A DNA stretch of 64,000 nucleotides from Rhodococcus sp. WMMA185 (lineage in GTDB: Bacteria > Actinomycetota > Actinomycetes > Mycobacteriales > Mycobacteriaceae), in assembly GCF_001767395.1 (NCBI RefSeq), contig NZ_CP017014.1, positions 62,001-126,000 of the forward strand, in the 5' to 3' direction. This document shows positions 25,827 to 34,940 of this stretch, one piece after another. The translations under genes and the position numbers were made by a program. Below the pieces are notes generated by a model, which was given only the letters and a program-made list of their open reading frames with translations, did not search any database and was not told where the DNA came from. The first letter of the stretch is position 1. Each line of letters starts with the position of its first letter.

Positions 25827-28045
25827 TCTTTGGCTTTCGCCAGAGCCGATGGCCACCAGATCTTCTTGCCGATGTCGTGAGAGAGAGCAGGGACGAGGAT
25901 GCTGCGCACGATGATCGTGTCTAGTAGAACGCCGAATGCGACGGCGAATCCGATTTGTGCGAGGAGGACGAGCGGCAACACTCCCAGGACCGAGAAGGTC
26001 GCAGCGAGGACCACCCCCGCCGAGGTGATCACGCCGCCGGTGACCGCCAGTCCGCGTAGGACTCCCGATCGTGTCCCGACATTCTGAGTTTCCTCACGGA
26101 CGCGGGTCATCAAGAAGATGTTGTAGTCGATACCGAGCGCAACCAGGAATACGAAGGCGAACAGGGGAAATGCCGGATCCGAGTTGGCGAAATGGAAGAC
26201 GTGCGTAAAGAAGAGTCCGCTGACACCCAATGTAGCCGCGAACGACAGCACCACCGTCGCGATGAGGATGACGGGCGTGAGTAGGGCTCGCAGCAACAGC
26301 GCGAGCACGATGAAGATGACAACGAGCACGATGGGGATGATGAGGTTCCGGTCGTGCACCGATGCGATCTGTACGTCGAGAGTTGTTGCGGTAGTGCCGC
26401 CGACAAGCGCGTCTGCACCGGGCACGGCATGTACCACATCGCGCAATCGTTCGACCGTCTCGAGGGCCTCGGGGGAGTCGTAGGAGTCGGCGAGCGTCGC
26501 GTTCACCAACATGCGCCCGTCGATCGGCTCTACGGTCAGGAAGTCAGGTGGACAACCCTGGCCCGCCTCGGACGCGGCGGCGGCTGGGTTGGACTGGATG
26601 AGCGCAGACAGCTTCTCGACATCGACCTGTGGGCATACCGCACCGGGCTCCTGAGAAACCCCCTCCACCGAGCTCGCGGCGTCGATGACGGCCTGCGTCT
26701 GATCGGCATTGGTGACGATGACGGCGGGGGCGCCGGCACCCGGGTCGAATTTCGAGTCGTACAACTCTTGGCCCACGACGGCATCCGGGCGGTTGGTGAA
26801 GTTCTGCGCAGCGGTCAGCCCGTCCGTCTTCAGGCTTCCGATGCCGACCAGGAACAGCGCGGCCAAGAGCACGGTGGCGCCGATCCAGAAGGGCCGGTCC
26901 TTGCTGCCGACCTGTGTCGCGATCTTGCTCCAAAGTCCCTGCGAGGCCAGGTGCGACTCCTCGTCCACCTCGGGTTTGCGCGGCCAGAAGACCCAGTGGC
27001 CCGCAGCGGACAACGCGACAGGGAGGAACGTCATCATCATCAGGTACGTGCAGGCGATGCCGATCGCGGCAACGGGACCGAGGCTCTTGTTGGAGTTCAG
27101 TTCGGAGAACATCAGGCACAGCAGACCGAGAATGACGGTGACCGCCGACGCGGTGATGGCGGGAGCAGACTCCTTCCACGCCTTGGTCATCGCCTCGAAT
27201 CTGTTGGGATGGAAGTGCAGTTCTTCTCGGTACCGCGAGATCAGGAGCAGGGCGTAGTCGGTGCCCGCACCGATCACGAGGACGAACAGGATGCCCTGAC
27301 TCTGACCGGTGAGCGTGAGCACTTCGGCATCGGCGAGGAAGTAGATGACCATCGAGGCCAGACCGAGGGACAGCAGCGCCGAGAAAATCGGGAATATCCA
27401 CAGGACCGGAGAGCGGTAGACCACCAGAAGGATGAGGACGACCACGGATAGTGCCGCGCCGAGCAGTACGCCGTCGAGCCCCTCGAAGGCGTCGATGAAG
27501 GCCACAAGGAGACCACTCGGACCCGCGGGGAGCACCTCGAGGCCGCCGGCAGCGTTCTCGGCGGCCGCCAGTACGTTCTCCTCGGTGGCGACTACAACGT
27601 CGCCGGATACAGGGGTGCCGTTCTCGGCGGCTACGAGCGGAACGAAGATCGAAGCTGTGGTGCCGTCCGCGGAGAACTGCGTCGCAGACATGCCCTCGGA
27701 GTCGACGCCGTCGACCTCGGCGATAGCCTCTCTCGCTCGTGCGATGGCCGCCCGGTCCTCATCGGTGAGTGCGGACTCGCTGTGGAACAGCACGAAGCCG
27801 GGAATCGTCTCGACTTCGAGGAACTTCACGGACTCGTTCGTTACGACCGTCGACTCGGCGGAACTCGACAGGTAGGCGGAGTTGTCGTTCTTCTGGACCT
27901 CGGTGAGCTTTCCCTGGAAGGACGCACCGAACCCGCCTGCAAAGAACGCGATGATCGCGAGGGCGACGATGGTGAATGCGGGCCAGCGGAATCTCGGTGA
28001 ACTCTCGCCGTTCGTGCTCGAGTCCGTCGAATCCAGCTTCGTCAT
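25823..28045 (-). CDS. MMPL/RND family transporter
   Basis: This 740-residue inner membrane protein has two halves, each with one leading helix, a large external loop and a five-helix bundle. The GADTDYALLLISRYREEL-type segment (GAGTDYALL) in the first half and LGIDYNIFLMTRVREE in the second carry the Asp-Tyr pairs of MmpL proton relays. MmpL proteins export lipids, siderophores or drugs in mycolata. AAGGGGAACCG precedes the ATG. No small MmpS partner is adjacent and the substrate is unknown. At 740 residues it is shorter than trehalose-monomycolate transporter MmpL3. Confidence 0.9.
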   Translation of the reverse strand: MTKLDSTDSSTNGESSPRFRWPAFTIVALAIIAFFAGGFGASFQGKLTEVQKNDNSAYLSSSAESTVVTNESVKFLEVETIPGFVLFHSESALTDEDRAAIARAREAIAEVDGVDSEGMSATQFSADGTTASIFVPLVAAENGTPVSGDVVVATEENVLAAAENAAGGLEVLPAGPSGLLVAFIDAFEGLDGVLLGAALSVVVLILLVVYRSPVLWIFPIFSALLSLGLASMVIYFLADAEVLTLTGQSQGILFVLVIGAGTDYALLLISRYREELHFHPNRFEAMTKAWKESAPAITASAVTVILGLLCLMFSELNSNKSLGPVAAIGIACTYLMMMTFLPVALSAAGHWVFWPRKPEVDEESHLASQGLWSKIATQVGSKDRPFWIGATVLLAALFLVGIGSLKTDGLTAAQNFTNRPDAVVGQELYDSKFDPGAGAPAVIVTNADQTQAVIDAASSVEGVSQEPGAVCPQVDVEKLSALIQSNPAAAASEAGQGCPPDFLTVEPIDGRMLVNATLADSYDSPEALETVERLRDVVHAVPGADALVGGTTATTLDVQIASVHDRNLIIPIVLVVIFIVLALLLRALLTPVILIATVVLSFAATLGVSGLFFTHVFHFANSDPAFPLFAFVFLVALGIDYNIFLMTRVREETQNVGTRSGVLRGLAVTGGVITSAGVVLAATFSVLGVLPLVLLAQIGFAVAFGVLLDTIIVRSILVPALSHDIGKKIWWPSALAKAKD

Positions 28046-28126
28046 CGGTTCCCCTTCGCCGCCCGCCGGGATCGTGGTTCAGTACACCACACCGAGCCAA
28101 CCTTCGACGCCGAAACCGTGTGCGTG

Positions 28127-29659
28127 CTAGGAGCCCTCGGCGTAGCAGGTCCGCACTGCGACATCCATCGGAAACCGCACCCGCGTCTCACCGAACAGCA
28201 GGCGGGTAGCAACGTCGACTGCGCCCAGAATGTGCCGTGTGGCCGTGTCGGGATCACGGGTGTGGACCACGACTTCGTCGTGTTGGAAGAAGACAAGCTC
28301 ACTACCGTGATCGCCCGCGAGGCGACGCCGCAGATCTGCCAGCACACACAGCGCCCATTCGGATGCCGTGGCCTGCACCACGAAGTTTCGGGTGAAGCGG
28401 CCCCGAGATCGCGCGTCGCCGTGGGACCAGAAGTCCGGTGAGGGCGGCGGGCAGGCTCGGCCGAGCCACGAGTGCACGATCTCGCCCCGTTCACCTGCGC
28501 GGGCCGCCCTCTCGACGAACTCGACGGCGACGGGAAACCGGCTGCGCAGCAGGGTGAGCAGTGAACGTGCCTCGCCCGCAGTCGCACCGTAGAGAACGCC
28601 CAGGATCGCCACCTTGGCTTTGTCCCTGTCGCCGTCGAATGTCTCGGCCCCGACCGGGGCGTAGAGATCGTCCGCGCCGGCTGCGGCCATCATGCGAGTG
28701 TCGCCCGACATCGCCGCCAGAATGCGCGGCTCGAGCTGTCCGGCGTCGGCGATGACGAAGGTGTGCCCCGGATCCGCGATCACGCTCGACCGAAGTGGTT
28801 TCGGAATCTGCAGCGCGCCTCCCCCGCGACTGACCCAGCGCCCGGACACGACGCCGCCGGGAACGTAGATCGGCCGGAAACGATCCTCACTTACCCAGTC
28901 GTCGAGCCATTGCCAGCCATTGGTGGTGAACAGCTTGGACAGGTCCCGGTGGCGCAGCAGCAACGGCACGGCAGGATGGTCGACCTCGCGCAGCAAGTGT
29001 TTGCGCGTCGACGCGAGTTCGATGCCCTCGCGGCGGAATGCATCGATCACTTCGGCGTGTGAAGCCGGATTGATACGACGACCGAACGCCGTTCCGATCT
29101 CAGCGGATACTTCCTGGATCCGCTGGGGGAGGTCGTATCCGGACGGGCGCGGACCGAGTACCGCCTCGAGAAAGGCCCTATGTGAGTCGGCTGAGAACGG
29201 GAGTCCGTCGAATCCCATCTCCGCGGCGGCCAAAGCGCCGGCGGATTCGGCGGCGACCAGCAGATCGAGGCGGCCATCACTTCCGATCGTCTGCCGCTGC
29301 GCGGCGAAGTCGGCCACCACGCTTGCCGGATCCGTTCTGGGGGCTGTATCGAACAGTGCGGGGCGATCATCTACGGATTCATCCGGCGGCGCGGCTGGGA
29401 CACCGGCGCGCATGCTCAGGATCGCGTGGGTGAGCGAGAGATCGTGGCAGCGCTGGACCCGTACCCCTGCCCGCAGTAGTGCCGGATAGACGGCCGCGGT
29501 GCTCGTCCAGATCCAGCGCGGATGCTCGGAATCCTCGATTTCCCGGACAGCAGTAGCCGCGTCACCACGGTGCTGCGGAGTTTCGAGCGGAACACCCTCG
29601 GGATCGACGTGGACGATGGTCGCGCCACCATCCGCATCGGGAACGATCATCACTCTCAC
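28127..29659 (-). CDS. PolA-like bifunctional 3'-5' exonuclease/DNA polymerase
   Basis: This 510-residue family-A polymerase-like protein is about half the size of Pol I. The N-terminal part (about 1-190) is exonuclease-like. The polymerase part has motif A (FVIADAGQLEPRILA, Asp kept but DYSQIELR altered), motif B (DKAKVAILGVLYG, with Lys and Tyr-Gly) and motif C (FFQHDEVVVH). No 5'-nuclease domain is present. The family is common in actinobacteria with an unsettled role, possibly in repair. Start is GTG 29659 or ATG 29650. It lies just beyond the MmpL gene that follows the alkylation operon; no SOS box was found upstream. Confidence 0.88.
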   Translation of the reverse strand: MRVMIVPDADGGATIVHVDPEGVPLETPQHRGDAATAVREIEDSEHPRWIWTSTAAVYPALLRAGVRVQRCHDLSLTHAILSMRAGVPAAPPDESVDDRPALFDTAPRTDPASVVADFAAQRQTIGSDGRLDLLVAAESAGALAAAEMGFDGLPFSADSHRAFLEAVLGPRPSGYDLPQRIQEVSAEIGTAFGRRINPASHAEVIDAFRREGIELASTRKHLLREVDHPAVPLLLRHRDLSKLFTTNGWQWLDDWVSEDRFRPIYVPGGVVSGRWVSRGGGALQIPKPLRSSVIADPGHTFVIADAGQLEPRILAAMSGDTRMMAAAGADDLYAPVGAETFDGDRDKAKVAILGVLYGATAGEARSLLTLLRSRFPVAVEFVERAARAGERGEIVHSWLGRACPPPSPDFWSHGDARSRGRFTRNFVVQATASEWALCVLADLRRRLAGDHGSELVFFQHDEVVVHTRDPDTATRHILGAVDVATRLLFGETRVRFPMDVAVRTCYAEGS

Positions 29660-29776
29660 AGGGTCAGTCTGCTCTGCGGCACCGACGAACTCGCGCTTCG
29701 CCGCGGGCAGAAGGGAACGTTCAAGTCCGCACTAGACTGGACCGAAGAAGCTTCTCGCAGGAAGGCAGGGCACTCG

Positions 29777-29986
29777 ATGGTTACCATCGGGGAGTTCGAA
29801 AAGGTCGTGACCGATGGGGTGGTCGCCGGACTCCATTGCAGGTTTGCGGACTACGAGCGCCGCGGGGTCGAAGGCGCCGATCTCGGTGACCCGGATCAGT
29901 TTGTCGATCGGATCCTGGCGGCGATGCCCGCCCCGCATCCCTGGTACGAACAATTCGGTGCATTCTGGTCGAGTCCGTCCCCATAA
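29777..29986 (+). CDS. Small hypothetical protein
   Basis: This is a 69-residue soluble protein with an ATG at 29777 preceded by GGAAGGCAGGG. It opens with VTIGEFEKVVTDGVVAG, holds an acidic helix-like middle (GADLGDPDQFVDRILAAM) and ends PHPWYEQFGAFWSSPSP. No family is recognised. It is divergent from the PolA-like gene with a 117-base gap. Confidence 0.6.
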   Translation: MVTIGEFEKVVTDGVVAGLHCRFADYERRGVEGADLGDPDQFVDRILAAMPAPHPWYEQFGAFWSSPSP

Positions 29987-30135
29987 CGCCGACAGCGCCG
30001 GGGATACGGTTCGAGTGCGCAGTTCTGCAATATCGTCTCCTGACTGTTGCTGCAGCACCACGCACACGATGAATGGCGCAGTAAACTAATTCATCCATTT
30101 ACCAAAAGTTCGGCTGATCGCGGTAGGGTCCCGTC

Positions 30136-30690
30136 ATGGCTGCAGACGAAGTGCCGACACCACTCGAGGTGCCGGAACGCCTCGACTTCTGGTCGTTCAT
30201 CGAACTTGCAAACAGGAGGCTGAGCACCGAATTCGGCTCGACCCACGAACTCGCTACCCAGGTTCTGCTGACGCTCAATCGGGCGTCGAACGTGGTGACT
30301 TACGACTTGGAGTCGTCGATCCATCGTCCGCGGGGACTTTCGTGGTCGGCATTCCGGCTCATGTTCGTCACGTGGTTGGCCGGTCCCGTCGATGCCAAGA
30401 CGGCGGCGACCCTGACCGGAATGAGCAGGGCCGCCGTCTCGAACCTGACGAAGACGCTGATCGGCGATGGTCTGATGGAACGGACGCCGGACACCCGGGA
30501 TGGCCGATCGGTCCAGTTGTCCCTCACCGACCGTGGCTATAGCGAAATCGGCGAGATATACCGCGAACAGAACGAGCGAGAGCATGCGTGGGTGAGCGTC
30601 CTCACCGAACCGGAGCAGCGCATTCTCATCATGCTGCTCGACAAACTGATCACCAACCGCCATCAATTCGATGTCCGCGGACGCAACTGA
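30136..30690 (+). CDS. MarR family regulator of homogentisate genes
   Basis: This 184-residue winged-helix regulator has the MarR core: MFVTWLAGPVDAKTAATLTG, the recognition helix MSRAAVSNLTKTL, the wing ERTPDTRDGRSVQLSLTDRG and dimerising end helices. An N-terminal extension of about 60 residues is longer than usual. It lies 106 bases upstream of hmgA on the same strand, with a palindrome between them, so it is the probable repressor of tyrosine/phenylalanine-derived homogentisate catabolism. The effector may be homogentisate; this is not shown by the sequence. Confidence 0.87.
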   Translation: MAADEVPTPLEVPERLDFWSFIELANRRLSTEFGSTHELATQVLLTLNRASNVVTYDLESSIHRPRGLSWSAFRLMFVTWLAGPVDAKTAATLTGMSRAAVSNLTKTLIGDGLMERTPDTRDGRSVQLSLTDRGYSEIGEIYREQNEREHAWVSVLTEPEQRILIMLLDKLITNRHQFDVRGRN

Positions 30691-30749
30691 GCCGTCAGGT
30701 CCATGGAAGCTGCGCTTGGGGATCTGTGCTTGCCATCACACCCGAGGTG

Positions 30750-30767
30750 TAGTTAATGTATTTACTA
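30750..30767. promoter_or_regulatory. Candidate MarR operator before hmgA
   Basis: TAGTTAAT-GT-ATTTACTA is an inverted repeat with 7 of 8 arm positions matching. A related half-site AGTAAAC (30080-30086) lies in the promoter of the MarR gene itself, suggesting autoregulation. Confidence 0.55.
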
Positions 30768-30796
30768 AAGAACTGAAGTGATCAGGGAGATCGATC

Positions 30797-31996
30797 ATGG
30801 CCTTCTATCGGCATGTGGGCACCATTCCGCCGAAGCGGCACACCCAGCACCGTGACGACAGCGGTCAGCTCTACTTCGAGGAACTGATGGGCGAGGAGGG
30901 GTTCTCGTCGGACTCTTCGCTCCTCTACCACCGCAACATGCCCTCGGCGATCGTCGATGCCACGGTGTGGGAGTTGCCGGACCAGAGCACGACACCCAAC
31001 CATCCGCTGAAGCCGCGCCACTTGAAGTTGCACGATCTCTTCCCGGAACCCGTCTGGCCCGACACCGATGTGGTCACCGGGCGCAGGCTGATCCTGGGGA
31101 ATGCGGATGTGCGCATCTCCTACGTGGTTGCCGGCAAGGAGTCGCCGCTCTATCGCAACGCCATCGGCGACGAAATGGTCTACGTCGAATCGGGCTCTGC
31201 AACTGTCGAGACCGTGTTCGGAGTGCTCGAGGCCAAGCAGGGCGACTACGTCCTTCTCCCGATGTCGACTACGCATCGCTGGACCCCGCGAGGGCCGGAA
31301 CCGTTGCGCGCCTATGCGATGGAAGCGAACAGTCACATCGTCCCACCGAAGCGATATCTATCCCGGTTCGGCCAGTTCCTGGAGAATTCGCCGTACTGCG
31401 AGCGCGATCTACACGGACCGGCTGAGACCTTGCAGGGCAAGGGCACGGACATCCAGGTGCTCGTCAAGCACCGCACGTCACACGGGATCGTCGGAACGGC
31501 AATGGTGTACGCGGACCACCCGTTCGACGTGGTGGGCTGGGACGGGTGCCTCTACCCGTACACGTTCAACGTCTCCGACTACGAGCCCATCACCGGGCGC
31601 GTACACCAACCACCGCCCGTGCATCAGGCATTCGAAGGCAACAACTTCGTAATCTGCAACTTCGTGCCCCGCAAGGTCGACTACCACCCACTGTCGATCC
31701 CGGTGCCGTACTACCACTCGAACGTCGACTCGGACGAGATCATGTTCTATTGCGGCGGAGACTACGAGGCACGCAAGGGTTCCGGCATCGGTCAGGGTTC
31801 GATCTCGATTCACCCCGGTGGTTACGCCCATGGGCCGCAAAGGGGTGCCTACGAACGCAGCATCGGTGTCGAGTTCTTCGACGAACTTGCGGTCATGGTC
31901 GACACATTCCGCCCACTCGAACTCGGTGAGGGAGCGCTGGCCTGCGAAGACCCGGGATACGCCTGGACCTGGGCCGGACGTGGGCCTGGGCGATGA
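30797..31996 (+). CDS. hmgA: Homogentisate 1,2-dioxygenase
   Basis: This 399-residue Fe(II) cupin enzyme opens the ring of homogentisate to 4-maleylacetoacetate. The protein shows the family signature YHSNVDSDEIMFYCGGDYEA, the HPGGYAHGPQ iron-site region and the HQAFEGNNFVICNFVPR segment. The N-terminus HVGTIPPKRHTQHR is typical of actinobacterial forms. GGGAG precedes the ATG. Its stop overlaps the next gene by 4 bases (ATGA), and fumarylacetoacetase lies further on, so the operon completes the tyrosine pathway. Confidence 0.96.
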   Translation: MAFYRHVGTIPPKRHTQHRDDSGQLYFEELMGEEGFSSDSSLLYHRNMPSAIVDATVWELPDQSTTPNHPLKPRHLKLHDLFPEPVWPDTDVVTGRRLILGNADVRISYVVAGKESPLYRNAIGDEMVYVESGSATVETVFGVLEAKQGDYVLLPMSTTHRWTPRGPEPLRAYAMEANSHIVPPKRYLSRFGQFLENSPYCERDLHGPAETLQGKGTDIQVLVKHRTSHGIVGTAMVYADHPFDVVGWDGCLYPYTFNVSDYEPITGRVHQPPPVHQAFEGNNFVICNFVPRKVDYHPLSIPVPYYHSNVDSDEIMFYCGGDYEARKGSGIGQGSISIHPGGYAHGPQRGAYERSIGVEFFDELAVMVDTFRPLELGEGALACEDPGYAWTWAGRGPGR

Positions 31997-32826
31997 TCCC
32001 GGCCCTGTTCGCGGGTCTGTGCGACGATGCTGCCCTCTTCCCGCCCAGTAGCACACCGATCGAGGAGGCAGTGCCTGCCCATGCTCGGCACCTGTCGGCG
32101 CCCTACGCCGCGCTGGTCGGCCCGTTCGTCATTTCCGACACGCGACTGGGTGAGCTGGGAGCCGGCGAATTGAAGCTGAGCCTTACACTGCCAGGCGGCC
32201 CGTCCACCCTGGAACCTGCGCTCGCACAGCTGGCATCCGTCGAAGGCGCGGAGGCGGTCGCGCTCGAGATCGCGGTTCCGGACGGGCAGTCGGCGGGCGA
32301 ATTCCTGAGCGAACTCGACCGGGTGGACGTCCTCGTGCCGGGTCTGGACGTCTTCGTCGAGATCCCCCGCGACGACCGCAGGCAAGGCCTGCTGTCGGCG
32401 CTCGCCGATACCCGCTACGCGGCCAAGTTCCGCACGGGAGGCGTTGTCGCCGAGGCATACCCGGACGAGTCCGAGCTTGCACACGCGCTGCATGCGGTGA
32501 TCGAGGCGGGTCTTCGCTTCAAGGCAACGGCGGGCCTGCACCATGCGGTCCGCAACACCGATCCGCAGACCGGGTTCGAACAGCACGGCTTCCTGAACGT
32601 ACTCCTGGCGACCCGGCAGGCACTCCGTGGCTCTGATGCGACCGAGTTGGCGGACACTCTCGCCGAGCGTGACGGCACCCGGATCGCCCTCGAACTGAGC
32701 CGCCTGCCCGAAGACGAGATCGCCGAACTGCGCGCGACGTTCCGGTCTCTCGGTACCTGCAGCATCCTCGAGCCCCTCGCGGATCTCGTTGCGTTGCAAC
32801 TTGTACCCTCTTCCGTTCTCGTCTGA
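31993..32826 (+). CDS. Conserved protein of unknown function in homogentisate operon
   Basis: This 277-residue soluble protein lies between hmgA (ATGA overlap) and fahA (21-base gap). It has alternating beta-alpha pattern and conserved-looking motifs: CDDAALFPPSSTPIEEAV near the N-terminus, YAAKFRTGGVVAEAYPDE and FKATAGLHHAVRN in the middle. These could line a TIM-barrel-like active site. I recognise no enzyme family. A maleylacetoacetate isomerase is otherwise missing from this operon; whether this protein supplies that or another step is open. Confidence 0.8.
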   Translation: MIPALFAGLCDDAALFPPSSTPIEEAVPAHARHLSAPYAALVGPFVISDTRLGELGAGELKLSLTLPGGPSTLEPALAQLASVEGAEAVALEIAVPDGQSAGEFLSELDRVDVLVPGLDVFVEIPRDDRRQGLLSALADTRYAAKFRTGGVVAEAYPDESELAHALHAVIEAGLRFKATAGLHHAVRNTDPQTGFEQHGFLNVLLATRQALRGSDATELADTLAERDGTRIALELSRLPEDEIAELRATFRSLGTCSILEPLADLVALQLVPSSVLV

Positions 32827-32847
32827 CGCAGATGAAGGAGCCTCTAC

Positions 32848-34035
32848 ATGACCGTCCTCGAGATCCCCGCCGGTTCGCTCTTCGGGCTGCGGAATCTGCC
32901 CTACGGCGTCTTCCAGCCGAAGGACTCGGCGCCGCGTGTGGGGGTGCGGGTGGGGGATTGGGTCGTGGATCTCGCCGCGACGTTGGGTGACGACGTATTC
33001 GCACAGTCCACCCTCAATGCTTTCATGGCGCAGGGACGCGCTCGCTGGACCGAGGTTCGTCGTCAGGTCACCGAACTGGTGCAGGACGGCGTCGCCGAGA
33101 CCGCGGTGTTCGCGGTCGACGAGGTGACGATGCACCTGCCCGTGGCGATCGCCGACTACGTCGACTTCTATGCGTCCGAGAACCACGCCACCAATTTGGG
33201 GCGGCTGTTCCGTCCGGATTCGGAGCCGCTGATGCCCAACTGGAAGCATCTTCCCGTCGGTTATCACGGTCGTTCGAGCACCGTGATCGTGTCCGGCACC
33301 GACGTGGTCCGCCCGTGCGGGCAACGGAAGCCCCCTGGCCAGAGCGTGCCCGACTTCGGTCCTTCCCGTCGCCTCGACATCGAGGCCGAGATGGGCTTCA
33401 TCGTCGGTGTTCCCACCAAGCTGGGGGAGACCATCGCGCCGGATCGGTTCGCGGAACATGTATTCGGTGCAGTGGTGGTGAACGACTGGTCGGCCCGTGA
33501 CATCCAGGCGTGGGAGTACGTGCCGCTGGGCCCGTTCCTGGGGAAGAGTTTCGCGACATCGATCTCACCGTGGGTGGTCCCGCTCGATGCGCTCGAGGCT
33601 GCCCGCATCGATACTCCCACCCAGGACCCGGAACCTCTGCCGTACCTGCGCGGTGAGGAGAAGTGGGGTCTGGACATCGACCTGGTGGTCGAATGGAACG
33701 GTCACATCGTCTCGCGCCCACCGTATTCGCAGATGTATTGGTCGCCGGCGCAGATGCTCGCCCACACCACGATCAACGGCGCCGCGGCCAGTACCGGCGA
33801 CCTTTTCGCCTCCGGGACCATCTCCGGGCGGGAGAAGAACGAGCGCGGTGCGTTCATCGAACTTACTTGGGGTGGAAAGGAACCCGTTACGATCGGTGAC
33901 CAGACCCGCACCTTTCTCGAAGATGGTGACGAGATCTCGATCTCGGCGACCGCGCCCGGGGTGAACGGCACCCGCATCGGATTCGGCGAGGTGCGCTCCC
34001 GCATCCTCCCGGCGACCGGTGGTATGCAGGAGTAG
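32848..34035 (+). CDS. fahA: Fumarylacetoacetase
   Basis: This 395-residue hydrolase splits fumarylacetoacetate into fumarate and acetoacetate, the last step of homogentisate breakdown. Visible motifs are NLPYGVFQP at the N-terminus, the catalytic segment YVDFYASENHATNLGRLFRP, PVGYHGRSSTVI, the metal-site DIEAEMGFIVG and VVNDWSARDIQAWEYVPLGPF. AAGGAG precedes the ATG. Its TAG overlaps the GTG start of the next gene. Confidence 0.96.
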   Translation: MTVLEIPAGSLFGLRNLPYGVFQPKDSAPRVGVRVGDWVVDLAATLGDDVFAQSTLNAFMAQGRARWTEVRRQVTELVQDGVAETAVFAVDEVTMHLPVAIADYVDFYASENHATNLGRLFRPDSEPLMPNWKHLPVGYHGRSSTVIVSGTDVVRPCGQRKPPGQSVPDFGPSRRLDIEAEMGFIVGVPTKLGETIAPDRFAEHVFGAVVVNDWSARDIQAWEYVPLGPFLGKSFATSISPWVVPLDALEAARIDTPTQDPEPLPYLRGEEKWGLDIDLVVEWNGHIVSRPPYSQMYWSPAQMLAHTTINGAAASTGDLFASGTISGREKNERGAFIELTWGGKEPVTIGDQTRTFLEDGDEISISATAPGVNGTRIGFGEVRSRILPATGGMQE

Positions 34036-34817
34036 TGAACCCGAACCTCACCCTGACGACCGTCGAACGAGATTCCGGGATTGCCTTCGTGACGTTGAAC
34101 CGGCCCGAGCAACGCAACCCGCTCTCGCTCGAAGCCATGCGGGACGTTACGAAAGAACTCCGGAGGTTGGGCGGTGACGACGCGGTTCGCGTCGTCGTGG
34201 TCGGGGCCAGCGGCCCGGTTTTCTCCGCGGGACATGATCTGAAGGAGATGGTCGGCCGCACCCTCGAGGAGGAGCGGGCCATTTTCGATGCGTGCGTCGA
34301 GATGATGCAGGCGGTGCAGGAGATTCCGCAACCCGTCATCGCTTCGGTTCAGGGAGCGGCGGTCGCGGCGGGCTGCCAACTTGTGGCATCGTGCGATCTG
34401 GTAGTTGCGTCGTCGAATGCGGTGTTCGGTACGCCGGGTGTGAAGATCGGCCTGTTCTGCTCGACGCCGATGGTTGCGTTGAGCCGCGCAATCGGCCGCA
34501 AACGTGCGATGCAGATGCTCCTGACCGGTCAGAACATCGACGCAGACACCGCGGCGGACTGGGGGTTGGTCAACCTGGTTGTGCCGGCCGAGGACCTCGA
34601 CGCGCAAACGCGTGAGCTCGCGGAGCAGATCGTGGCGGCCAGTCCGTTGACGGTCAGGATCGGCAAGCAGGCGTTCTACCATCAGATCGACCTGCCGCAG
34701 GACCAGGCATACACGGCGATGGCAGAGACGATGGCAACCAATGCCATCACCTGCGACGCGCAGGAAGGGATGCAAGCCTTCGTTAACAAGCGCACTCCGC
34801 GATGGCGGGGTCGATGA
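34035..34817 (+). CDS. Enoyl-CoA hydratase/isomerase family protein, ECHDC3-like
   Basis: This 260-residue crotonase-fold protein resembles human ECHDC3. It has ASGPVFSAGHDLKEM (oxyanion loop), AAGCQLVASCDLVVASS, GTPGVKIGLFCSTPMVALSR and a C-terminal LPQDQAY...CDAQEGMQAFVNKRTPRW. In the GVKIGLFCSTP stretch the usual catalytic Glu of hydratases is missing, so true hydratase activity is doubtful. Translation starts at GTG 34035, overlapping the fahA stop by 1 base. Its role in the homogentisate operon is unknown; it could act on an acyl-CoA or acetoacetyl derivative. Confidence 0.87.
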   Translation: MNPNLTLTTVERDSGIAFVTLNRPEQRNPLSLEAMRDVTKELRRLGGDDAVRVVVVGASGPVFSAGHDLKEMVGRTLEEERAIFDACVEMMQAVQEIPQPVIASVQGAAVAAGCQLVASCDLVVASSNAVFGTPGVKIGLFCSTPMVALSRAIGRKRAMQMLLTGQNIDADTAADWGLVNLVVPAEDLDAQTRELAEQIVAASPLTVRIGKQAFYHQIDLPQDQAYTAMAETMATNAITCDAQEGMQAFVNKRTPRWRGR

Positions 34818-34940
34818 CGGGGCCTGTTGCGCCACCCCGATTACCGGCGAAGTATTGACCGTGCAGTGGCTGCGGTCACGGGCCGTCGGCGTGCGCTGAT
34901 GGTGGACCGCGACGGGTCGGCCACCGAATTGTGTGCTCGC

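Noticed and set aside
29660-29776. SOS (LexA) box upstream of the PolA-like gene
   Set aside because: The only candidate is GAACGTTC without the CGAAC-N4-GTTCG spacing, so it does not fit the actinobacterial LexA motif.
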